NCBI RefSeq assembly: GCF_034140825.1
Contig: NC_089043.1
Coordinates: 27,202,001 to 27,266,000 of the forward strand
Direction: 5' to 3'
From: Oryza sativa Japonica Group
Lineage: Eukaryota; Streptophyta; Magnoliopsida; Poales; Poaceae
Length of the DNA stretch: 64,000 nt
Below the pieces are notes generated by a model, which was not told the DNA's origin, ran no database searches, and saw only the letters and a program-made list of their open reading frames with translations. Positions 54,752 to 64,000 of this stretch are shown piece after piece. Made by a program: the position numbers and the translations under genes. Position 1 is the first letter of the stretch, and every line of letters starts with the position of its first letter.

Positions 54752-57240
54752 TCATCCTGATTCCTGGGGCGGCAGAGTCTTGAGCACATCCCTCAGGGCG
54801 TAATATATGCTTTCACATTTGTGATCGGATATCAGATTGCCAGATAACAGTATCCTCTGAAAATTCTCCCCGGCATCACCTCTCCAGAGTGTATACGACT
54901 CATCTTCTACACCGTTTATATCCTCAATGTCCCTCTTGAGGTAATACAGAGTCCCAGGAAGGAACAGATCTTCTGGCACAAATACATCCTCTTTACTATC
55001 CGGTGACAATACTTCACTGGTGCTCAGGGGGCGATCTTGATCTTTGATGGCATCTAACAACACAAGAAAGACCAATGCGATTCAATACAATACTAACCCC
55101 CCAAACCCTCTCAATTTTCCACTTTTGCAGAAACTGACGATTGAAATAAATAAATAATAGTAACTTACAAAATTATTAAAAAGGCAAGGGGCTTACCAGA
55201 ACTAGTTGATACTGTGACAATTTTAGCATAATCAGCAAGCTTGCGCGCCACATCTTGAATTGACGAAACTACAAGCTTAGCATTAGTCACAATGTCCACT
55301 ATATGCTTCCAGTCTTCTTTTTCCAAAACACTTACCCTACAAAAGAACATGATTTAAACAATTGTATACATAGTTCCCCATTTAGTGTTTTATTATCACT
55401 GTGTCATGATGTTGCTCATGTTTCACAACTACGAGTGCAAGTCACAAATGTGCGGCTGAAAGCTATGTTACATGTCAGGATTAAGCCATTCAGAGTGGGT
55501 AAAAAGAATTGTTCAACAAGAAGTCAAATTATCCCAATAAGGAGAACAATCACAAGCTTCTTTCTATAAATGCAACCTCAACAAAAGCCATTGCTTACCA
55601 ATCTGTTTTGAGTATTTCGGCTCGCAATCTTGCCAGTGAAGCTGCACTTAATCTAGGGATGATATCATCCTAGAAAAAAAAGGGCAGAAAATGTCAGCTC
55701 ACTTAAAAATTCTAGTATGCAGCAAAGATATCATAAATAGGATGTCACTCCGAGAAAGGGTCAAGCATAACCTGCAGTACAACAGTTGAAACATAGCTTG
55801 CACAACTTTGAGCAATTTCTCTTGAGACACAAGGCGGGGTTCCATATCCAACAGCTGATATAACGTCAGGACTAAATCCAAGCTCTTCCTTTGACTTCTT
55901 CCTTAGCATTATAGCAAGCAACGCGGCTGAAGCACCTCCAAGGGAGTGCCCTACCAGGCGCAACTTGTAATCCTGCTTTGAAAAGGGTAAAACTCAGGCA
56001 TATATATCACCCAAGAAAAGATGCGGAGCAAATTTGAAGACAGTCAGTTTCCCACCTTATGCTTTTCCAAACACTTTCTGATAAGTCCCAACTCATGGCG
56101 AAGGTACCAACGGGCGGCCTCATATGTTCCAAAGTGTGTCGAGAAACCTTTAGGTGATACCTTCTTATCGCTTAGAGCAATCAAATCGGTAACTAGGTCA
56201 TAAACAGTGTGAGTCCCACGAATCCCAAGGATGACCAATTTAGTGCGTGGATCAATGGCAATGTAATAGCCAGGTCTGAGAATACTGGAGTCCTTGACGA
56301 ATTTGAGAACGTTCCTCTTGCGAAGCATAGAATGGCGTGCAAGGCCAGTGGCATTGCCCTTATAGCAACCTCTTGCAAGCTCAAGGTGATAAATTAGTTG
56401 TTGAACCTAGAAAGTGTTAGTTGGAACTTAGAAGAGTGTATGATAAACAGTGGAAAGAAAGGAACATTTAATTGTATTGTATAGTATAAATGGGTTGAGA
56501 AAGAAGCAAGATTATAGATTGTTTTTTTTTGAACTAGGAGAGCAAAGCTCTCCCATTTCATTAAGAGAAATGAGAGTTACAGAAGTCTAGCAAGATTATA
56601 AATTGTGAAATTGTGATAGGGAAGAGAAGAGAAGGGGGGCTAGCCTTGTTGTTGCAGGAGATATGAAGACCCTTGAAGGCTTGAGCATCCTTTGCAGAAG
56701 CTTGGCTGAGGTAGATGAGGTAGAGGCCGATGGTGAGATCAGTGAGACTCCAGTCCTTAATGCTGACCTTGCTCCGCTGGAGGTCGCTTAGGATCTCGCT
56801 GAAGGTGCGGGTGCTTGCGGGGATATTGTCTGAAGATTTTGCTTCATCAATCAATTACTACTAGTAATAGAAGTAGCAAATGGTCTCTCCAGAGAGGCAG
56901 AGACAGACAAGGAATTCAGGAAGGATAGCATACCAGTAGGCGCACTAGTGAGGAAAGGCTTGTATTGGTTGTAGAGTTGCAGTGCGGGCTCCAGGGCCTT
57001 GGGGAGCCAGGCCACGTCAGGCCTCCATCTCCTCCACGGGAAAGCTTTGCCCTCGTCGTCTTCCTCCTCCTCCCCCGACGATGCCGTCCCCATGCTACTA
57101 GTATTCTTGGGGTTGGGGTTGGGGCTGGATGGGGAGCCGAGGTAGCGGGCGAGCGCGGGCGGCAGGAAGGGGATGTGGCAGGAAGGGCGGTGGGCAATGA
57201 GGCGGCAGCGGGAGAGGAGGAGGAGCCTCTTCGCCGCCAT
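54752..57240 (-). CDS. Class 3 lipase (alpha/beta hydrolase)
   Basis: Seven exons: 57240-56934, 56829-56645, 56406-56056, 55972-55772, 55669-55599, 55336-55197 and 55053-54752, giving 518 residues. The N-terminal ~60 residues are Arg/Ser/Pro-rich (MAAKRLLLLSRCR), a likely plastid or mitochondrial signal. The lipase_3 domain begins at VQQLIYHLELARGCYKG and includes LVILGIRGTHTVYDLVTDL (oxyanion region). The nucleophile elbow GHSLGG has Ser291, with the catalytic Asp expected near DDIIPRLS. A conserved C-terminal half contains LFLPGTLYYLKRD. It resembles plant sn1-specific diacylglycerol lipase-like proteins. Intron 2 uses a GC donor, and intron 3 ends at a tandem NAGNAG acceptor, so residue 282 may be preceded by an optional Gln. 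Substrate is inferred by family only. Confidence 0.88.
56522..56588 (-). mobile_element. 67-bp LINE 3' stub with 17-bp target duplication
   Basis: A T-run followed by GAACTAGGAGAGCAAAGCTC and an inverted AGAGCTTTGCTCTCC context lies between AGCAAGATTATAGATTG (56505-56521) and AGCAAGATTATAAATTG (56589-56605), a 17-bp duplication with one difference. Read on the minus strand, the A-tail is at its 3' end, as for a severely 5'-truncated retroposon. It lies in lipase intron 2. Confidence 0.75.
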
Positions 57241-57337
57241 CTCTACCGCCCCCCGGACAGTGGAGGCGGCGGTTCCGTCGAGGGTTCCGTTCTCCTTTCC
57301 CTCTCCTCTCCTCTCTTCCAAGGAGGAGGAGCACCAC

Positions 57338-57405
57338 ATTTTGGGCCGACCAGTGAACAAGGCCCAATTAACAAATAACAACAACAACAACTAAAAGGCC
57401 CAGTT
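57338..57405 (-). promoter_or_regulatory. Site II (TGGGCC/GGCCCA) cluster of the lipase promoter
   Basis: TGGGCC at about 57342-57347 and GGCCCA at about 57361 and 57397 lie 100-165 bases upstream of the lipase ATG. Such clusters are frequent in broadly expressed plant promoters. Confidence 0.5.
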
Positions 57406-57878
57406 ATATTAAATTACTGCGAGAAGAAGCCATTAACAACCAACAGGTATAAGTCTATTTTTTCCCTTCCTCGTCTCTTACCCTGGTTGAATCGCATCTC
57501 TCAACCGTAACATCACATCGGGTATAATACCTTCCCCAACTTCAAAACCTGTGCAAATCAGCTCCTTGGATAGTGATTCAGGAAGCGGTTTATACTGACG
57601 TGATAGCCAAGTCATCAAAGGAATTAGAAATAATGGATATCGACGACGATGACACATAGAACCAACAAAAACTATGGCCACTGCTGTCGCACGTGCTGGC
57701 TTGACCTCATGCTTGAAGAGGTCCCTCGTGGAGGTGTCGAAGTTGGGCATGGAGACAATGATGTGGGGGCGACAACGGTGGTGGCCAGGGGAAGGGAGTA
57801 ATGTACAAGATTTACGGCTTCCCACGCCGCAGCTTGGTCTCACTATAACCAGTGATCCCCTTTCGCCTGCCAATGCAT

Positions 57879-59425
57879 TTTTTTAAAACACAATCAACTT
57901 TATTAAGCAAAAATAGAAATTAGGGGATAAACCCCAATACACAACAGAGGATAGTAGCTGAAAGCATAAGAGACAACCCTGAAGAAAGAGGGTTAACCGA
58001 ACAACAGAGGATAGTAGCTGAAAGCATAAGAGACAACCCTGAAGAAAGAGGGTTAACCGAACTACGGAAGTCTTCCAGATGTGACCAGACAGCAGAAAAA
58101 GGAGCAAGTCGGTAGGGAACTACGGTGCTGCCGTGATGACTGTAGAGCCACGACGTCTTAAAACCGCGACGACTGCTACCTTGGGCATCAGTTGAAGTGC
58201 ACACGGCTTGACAAACCATTGATCCCCTTCGGTTGCCTCTACGGAAAACAGCACAAGATCGAGGTTGGTGGCTGAGCTGTAGATTTTGGTGTGAGCATCA
58301 CTGGACTTAGCGAAGCATCCCCACGGGATTCGTCATTGAATCTGAGGAACTCTAACAACAACCCTGACAATCGAAATTGCGCAGGGGGTCTGAGCTCAAT
58401 CCGAATGACAAACCAAATGCGATCTGCTGCAAGGGAACAAATGAAATGGCCAAAATGTAGACCAGCCAACCATCAACAAAGGAGCTTTCGAGAGACTGCC
58501 AATTGACTTCTGTCTTGCTATTAGGACGGAGATGGCTGAGAAGGGAGCAACCCGCAACATGGAACCACAAGACTCTGAGCAGAACAAAACCCCAATAACA
58601 AGAATCCCATGGTCACCGGCTTGGAGGAGGGTGATGACGTCGAGCCGGCCACTGTCGCCAGCTAAGGTAGAGGCTGCACCCGGGCGAGCGCTGGCAAGCG
58701 CGCAGCAGGCGACGGGAGCCACACCACCGAGCGCAGAGTACTCACCGACACCAACCAGTACCACCACTAGCACCAGCTTAACGGAGGGAGACAACGCCCA
58801 TCGCGACTTCGGACACGGCGCACCCGCCGACACCACCGCTAGCACGAGAACGGCGTAGGGAGATGACGACTAGCACTGAAACGCCGAGCACGGCGCAGAG
58901 GCTGATGCCACCTCGACAGCAGCCGCCAAAACACCAAACACTGCTCTAACCCCGCCGCCGCCACAAACGCCAGCCCGCACGCAAGTAGAGCACCGGCGGC
59001 CGTCGCCAGAACCGCCTCCACCACCACCACCAAGGTAGCCCAGATCTGAAGACTTCACCTCTCTTCGGGACCGTTGCTCGAGGAAGATGCTACCACCCAA
59101 GCTTCGATTTGCCATCAAGGAGATACGAGGGCACCTGCTCCCACCACCGCCACCGACGAGGACCCAAATTCCGACCGCCACCACGGGAGGAACACCGGCC
59201 AAACCCTAGGACACAAGACTAGCTAGAAAACCAGGACAGACCTGGCTAAGTACTAAAAGGGGAAGGTAGCTAGACCCGTCCTCCAACCCTGGTCGGCAGC
59301 GAACCGCCGGAATCGAAGGGGAAGAGGAGTCGGAGGAAAGAAGATTTGGGGAAGTTACTGTAGAGGAGAAGGGGAACGAAGGGGAACCGGGTGGGTTGGG
59401 TTCGTAGCCCTGTCCCTACACATGG
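57879..59425 (-). mobile_element. Retroposed non-autonomous element (~1.55 kb) with A-tail
   Basis: The flanks TTCGCCTGCCAATGCAT (57862-57878) and TTCGCCTGCCCATGCAT (59426-59442) are a 17-bp target duplication with one difference. Read on the minus strand the insert starts GC-rich (59425) and ends in AATAAAG, then TTTTAAAAAAA at 57879-57890, so it arrived through an RNA copy, with LINE machinery. No reverse transcriptase is seen. The 5' two-thirds is GC-rich with Gly/Val/Ala-coding low complexity and no recognised protein. The 3' part carries a perfect 60-bp duplication. It may be a LINE with both ORFs deleted or a processed host transcript. Confidence 0.7.
57941..58060. repeat. Perfect 60-bp tandem duplication
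   Basis: 57941-58000 and 58001-58060 are identical (unit starting ACAACAGAGGATAGTAGCTG). It lies near the 3' end of the retroposed element. Confidence 0.95.
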
Positions 59426-59914
59426 TTCGCCTGCCCATGCATTGACCTAAACTCCGTCTAATGAGGATGTGGTGCAGTACTAGCCGTCAATTCTCTGAAG
59501 AGTTGTGCATCAAATTAGAGGGATTCAAGTATCAAAAAGTCATATAAGAAAGGTTATCAAGTCTACTTTCCAACTTATCAAGAAACACATGATTTGGATG
59601 TTGCGAAGGCTGGAAAAGTGACACGCAAGAATTGCTAAGTTTCAAGAATTTGTGCTTTTTACACCATGATTATATGGTTCCTACTATTCCAAGACTCTCC
59701 CTAAGTCGGCAAGTAACTCATCTACATGGATTGAATTGTTTCCAAAGGAAAATTTTGAATATGTAAAGGTTTTGATTCATCTCATTGGATTCGGTTTGGA
59801 TAGTCCTACGGTAAAATGGTCGTGGATTTCGCATCCAAACTATGTTTTGAATGTTTGAGTTCTTATTGGAAAGCTAATTAGATGGCACACGCCAAGGTTT
59901 TGTTCCCACCTTCA

Positions 59915-60707
59915 GGGCCCCTTTTAATCACAGGAATGAAAAAAACGGAGGAATAGAAAAAACATAGGATTCTGACAAGAATGTAAGGGCTCGTTCGTTT
60001 CATAGGAAATATGGAGGAAAAACCATTCCTATAGGAATAATCACTATTCATCCATTCGTTTTATAGGATTATGGCAAAGGAAAAGCATAGGAACAATTCC
60101 TTTGTATGTGATTCCTATGGATTTTTGTAGGAAAATTAACATCCACTTGGACCTCATTTTTCTATTCCTACGCGTAGGATCGAGGCAAATCACTCGTTTT
60201 ATTATGTATTTGAACCTAAGTTACACAAATTTGAGTATTCAAATCTTGATTGTGGTAACTTAATACAAAGATTCCGATATTTTTCCTACCAACTATCTGC
60301 AAGAGTCATTCCTATGCTTTTCCTATCCTTAGTTTTGCATATGCATTCCTATGTTATTCCTACGTTTTTCCTATTCCTGTGATTTGAAAATCCTGTGAAC
60401 CGAATAGGCCCTAAGTGTAAAACAGAGGATTGCAAAACACAGGAAAAACATAGGAATGACCGTTTGATTTGACCACAGGAAAAACACATGAATGTGAGGA
60501 GAGATAAAGACTCAAATGATTTCTTCCATAAGGTTCTACCTCTTGTTAAAATTCCTCCAAAACTTGTATGGGAAGAGGCATTCCATAGGAATTTCATAGG
60601 ATTCCATAGGGTTCATTCCTTTGATTTAAAGGGCTTTGTAGGAAAAATTCCTATAGGAATAAAATCCTCTAAAATTCATATGAATTTCCTTTGAATCAAA
60701 GGGGGCC
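59915..60707. mobile_element. Tourist-like element interrupted by a second one
   Basis: The left end GGGCCCCTTTTAATCACAGG and the right end TTGAATCAAAGGGGGCC are inverted relatives, with TCA at 59912-59914 and 60708-60710. The host element totals about 370 bases after removing the insert at 59987-60411. The interior is full of CATAGGAAT/ATTCCTATG motifs. Confidence 0.7.
59987..60411. mobile_element. Nested Tourist-like MITE (425 bp)
   Basis: It starts GGGCTCGTTCGTTTCATAGG and ends CGAATAGGCCC, with TAA at 59984-59986 and 60412-60414. It shares the CATAGGAA/TTCCTATG-rich composition with its host, so the two are probably related families. Confidence 0.75.
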
Positions 60708-62962
60708 TCATATTCCTCGTGGTTTATCCGCAATCTACCAAACCAATCGACAGTTGCTATAGCTGAAGTTTCTTTTTTTGTATCCAAGTCATGTAACGAG
60801 TTTGTTTCTTATTTTAGAGGTCTTAAGATTACTATAGAAAGCAAGGATGTGCATCTATTGTAAGGGAGACTCAAACATTATAAATAAAAACTAGCTTATA
60901 TATAGTTACAACCATATGAGGGTCTTGCCCTGTTCTTCTTATGATTTGGCACAACCACATAGATGGGAATAGGGTGATCCCATCAAGATCGTGCTTGCTT
61001 TCCGTTGGGATTGATGGTTCAATTGTTATATTCCACATTCAATGGTTTTGCGATGGCGAGATAAAAGGTGTGCTATGTTGGTTTGCATGTTGTTGATCCA
61101 CTTCATTGGCTGCTTGGTGTTTCAAATCCTACAAAGTGAGGGTCGGCCACTTCCCATATCATCGTCTCGCCACAAGAAACTCGACGGCAGCAAGACGATA
61201 GGGGAAGGCAGACTAGGTTCCCGAGGCAAAGGCACAAGCTTGGGGAAGCTGCAATGGAGCAAGAGCATGTGAGAGCTAGACACGAGGATTCCCACCAACG
61301 CAGTGATATGGCCGCCATTGTCGCTGCTACCGTGGACCACGACGCATCGAGGGACAATATGGCGCATCGGGGGAGAAAGACAATAGATGAGATGATGATC
61401 TCGAGCTCGCTGGCTCCCTCGCCTCCCTCCTTCACTGCCATGGACCGCCTTCCTCATCGGGTGCCACCGCTGTCTTACGGTGGACGAGATTGCAAGCTCA
61501 AGTTCACCTTGCTCCACAGTTGCTGTTATCGCGTTCGTCGTCAACCAGCACCACTGTTGCAGCCTTGCTCAACAACCGAAGGTCTTCCTCATAGGAACAA
61601 CAAGAGAAGTCAGAAATGGAGAAAAGAGGAAAAAGAGAGAGGGAGGATAGAGGAGGAGGATTACATGTTTCACTGACATGTGGGTCCCACCTACCGACGA
61701 GTCAACCGCGGTCCTGCCATGTTAGTATAAACCGCTTCCCAAACTACTGAAGGAGTCATTTTGCACTGGTTTTTGAAGATGTGGGAGACGCTATACACGG
61801 TTTTATGGTTCAGGGAGACGATTCGATCAGGAGCAAGAGATGAGGGAGGAAGGAATAAACTTTATTCCATTAACAACGCAAGAAAGCCCAATTACTGTAC
61901 TCCGCACGGCCTCCTGGGCTGCTGTCCTTCAGTCTTCTCTTTGAGGCCCAATTACTATACTCTGAGTGAGTTTGGTTTGAGTAGAGGAGTGAGGTCAGCA
62001 TGACCCTGTCCTGCAGTTGGTCTCTGTTTTACCGTTGACTTGGAATGGAATCGATGATCACTGGAGTTTGGCCATCTCGCTCCTCCTTCCATGACGTCCA
62101 TGCCTACGTATAATACGATACACCCACCCAAACACCAGGTGAACTCCAAATTAACTAAAAGGTCTACATCAAATAATTCTAACTCGATCTGTCTTAATAC
62201 TAATTATAAAAATATGTGGTCGATCGATCAACTGTTCGGTTCCATTTTTCTTCTCCCAAACGACCCCATCGCGCGACTAATTAAATTGTCTGCTGCTGCT
62301 GTCCCTCTGGTTATTATTAACCAATCAACGCTTTTATGTACTATCTATGCATGTACATGCCGTTCCTCTCTTTATAAAAATAAATAAATAATAAATGTCG
62401 TTCCTCTATTAATTGTTTATTGACATGGGTAACGGATCACACCCTACGTAAGTACTTACTTTATGTACGTCCATCGATCAGTAAACTAAACTCAACTATG
62501 TTTTCCCTTCCCTTTCCTTTCATATAACATAAATGAAATTAACCTACTTAACGTATATATTTGTCTTGTGTGATTAATTATTAGTTAGGCAGTACATATG
62601 AGGGAACGTATATCCTATATACACAAGTCTTTTCATATATATACATACCCCTGTAGTCACTGTGTGGGGTCAGCATGTCAGTGTCACATACTCTTTCTTC
62701 TCTTCCTTCACTTTCCTCTCCGGTAGAAGCAACGGTGACGAGGGGAGGCTATCGTCGCGCCGCTCCTCTTCCCTCTTTCGCTTGCCGCCGTGGGGGAGGA
62801 GGAAGCACGAGATGAGGATGGCGGCAGTGATGAGATAGGAGGTTGTTGTTACGTTGTCGTCCCCCCCACCACCGCCTTTGCCTCCCCTCCATTACCGCCC
62901 TCACCCCTGCGTTGGGAAAAGCAGCGGAACGCCGTCGTCCCCTTTGCTGCCGCCCTCAACCC

Positions 62963-63077
<115 letters not shown>

Positions 63078-63120
63078 GTGATGGTGTGTATTAATTAATG
63101 GGCCCACTATAAATTAATTA

Positions 63121-63376
63121 CTATTCCCTCTATCTCAAAATAAGTGAGCACTTTGCATTTAAAATTTATCTCAAAATAAATAATTATTTTAGAGTATTAT
63201 TTGCCCCATTTATAACTTTTTATTCATTTTTTCTATCTTACCTGAATTACCCTCCCACTTCCAACGGTACCAGCTAGCTTCATTTAATAAGGGGAATTGA
63301 GGTCAGTTCTTATCCCTTATGATTTGGCTTGTAAATGCTAAATGATAGTAGTAACCTATTTTGGGGGAGGAGGAAG
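63121..63376. mobile_element. Stowaway-like MITE (256 bp)
   Basis: The left end CTATTCCCTCTATCTCAAAATAA (first 19 bases diagnostic) and right end CCTATTTTGGGGGAGGAGGAAG are inverted relatives, with TA at 63119-63120 and 63377-63378. It is more decayed than the other Stowaway copies. Confidence 0.6.
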
Positions 63377-64000
63377 TACGACATGATAATGCATGATGGC
63401 TCGTGTTTGAAATTTTGGAACCCCCTCCTCCCCAGCACGAAATATGTCGGCCAAAATTCATAGATTTTTTTTGAATTAGTCAAAACTTGTTCAAATTTAA
63501 CACAAATTTCGTTTGAAATTCCAAGATTTCAGGCATGTTCACTTTGTTGCCATTTTCAACCATACCATTTTCTGGTAAAGTTGCCAAAAAATATCTATGT
63601 TTAGTTTGTTACCAAATTTAGTTAATATATAAGAAATCCTGCTAAAATTTTGGCAATATTACTATCTTGCCAAAATTTTATCTCGCCAAAATTTTAGCAT
63701 TGCCAAAACTTTGATAAAATTTATTTTGGCACAGTCCCTTCAGTAAGTCCTAGCACTCCCACCGGGCCGGGGGGCAGAAATACCCATTATTGAAATTTTG
63801 GACCGGTGCAACTTAAGACTGTTGGATATATGTACATATCCCTCCTAGCTTGGTGGTTAATAGTAGTACAGTATAATAAGTAACGGTAGGAAATTAAATT
63901 TGGGGGCGATGGAGAGTACTTGTATGTGTATAAGCTAGAGAGGCAGAGTGTGGTCGATTGATCTAAATTAAGCTAGTAATATGTCATGTACGTTGGTTCC

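Noticed and set aside
58396-59202. Minus-strand Gly/Val/Ala-rich frames in the retroposed unit
   Set aside because: Low complexity with no recognised protein; broken into several frames. Left as part of the element.

Overview
This window looks like nuclear DNA of a grass, almost certainly rice (Oryza) or a very close relative. The signs are small introns in AT-rich DNA, genes with very GC-rich 5' ends (several intronless and GC-rich throughout), and many rice-type Stowaway and Tourist MITEs with intact TA or 3-bp (TAA/TTA-like) target duplications. From memory, the set PHT4;4-type transporter, H2B variant, pectinesterase and cyclophilin fits the distal long arm of rice chromosome 9; I could not check this by search.

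Layout. 1-440: 3' end of a U-box/receptor-like kinase (+). 2440-5244: single C2H2-finger protein (+, 8 coding exons). 6209-9995: TIC32-like short-chain dehydrogenase (+, 7 exons). 10780-14260: plastid PHT4;4-type anion (ascorbate/phosphate) transporter (+, 11 exons). 16989-20468: RING-HC E3 ligase (+, 7 exons). 22305-26184: HESO1/URT1-like nucleotidyltransferase (+, 10 exons). 28056-30161: 5'-truncated LINE. 33885-35021: 2-oxoglutarate/Fe(II) dioxygenase (+, intronless). 35453-36037: divergent long-tailed histone H2B of the H2B.8/H2B.S kind (-). 36782-40727: four-ACT-domain ACR protein (-, 6 exons). 43616-45406: SOSEKI/DUF966 polarity protein (-, 3 exons). 46389-47690: TIR element carrying a zinc-finger gene fragment. 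47971-49197: pectin methylesterase (+). 49336-50208: SRC2-like C2 protein (-). 50770-52163: MULE-like element with a palindromic 63-bp array. 53520-54059: cytosolic cyclophilin (+). 54752-57240: class 3 lipase (-, 7 exons). 57241-64000: mostly transposon debris, with no convincing host gene.

All multi-exon models were built by hand from GT-AG (one GC-AG) junctions, and every model sums to an open frame divisible by three. The genes are not an operon-like unit. They are ordinary independent plant genes for plastid functions (SDR, PHT4), RNA and protein turnover (nucleotidyltransferase, RING, U-box), chromatin (H2B), cell wall (PME), polarity (SOSEKI), amino-acid sensing (ACR), folding (cyclophilin) and lipids (lipase).

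The most unusual items are the H2B variant that lacks the usual ubiquitin-acceptor lysine, the MULE-like element built of palindromic 63-bp repeats, a 1.55-kb retroposed element with a 17-bp target duplication, a 67-bp LINE stub inside a GC-AG intron, and several nested MITEs.
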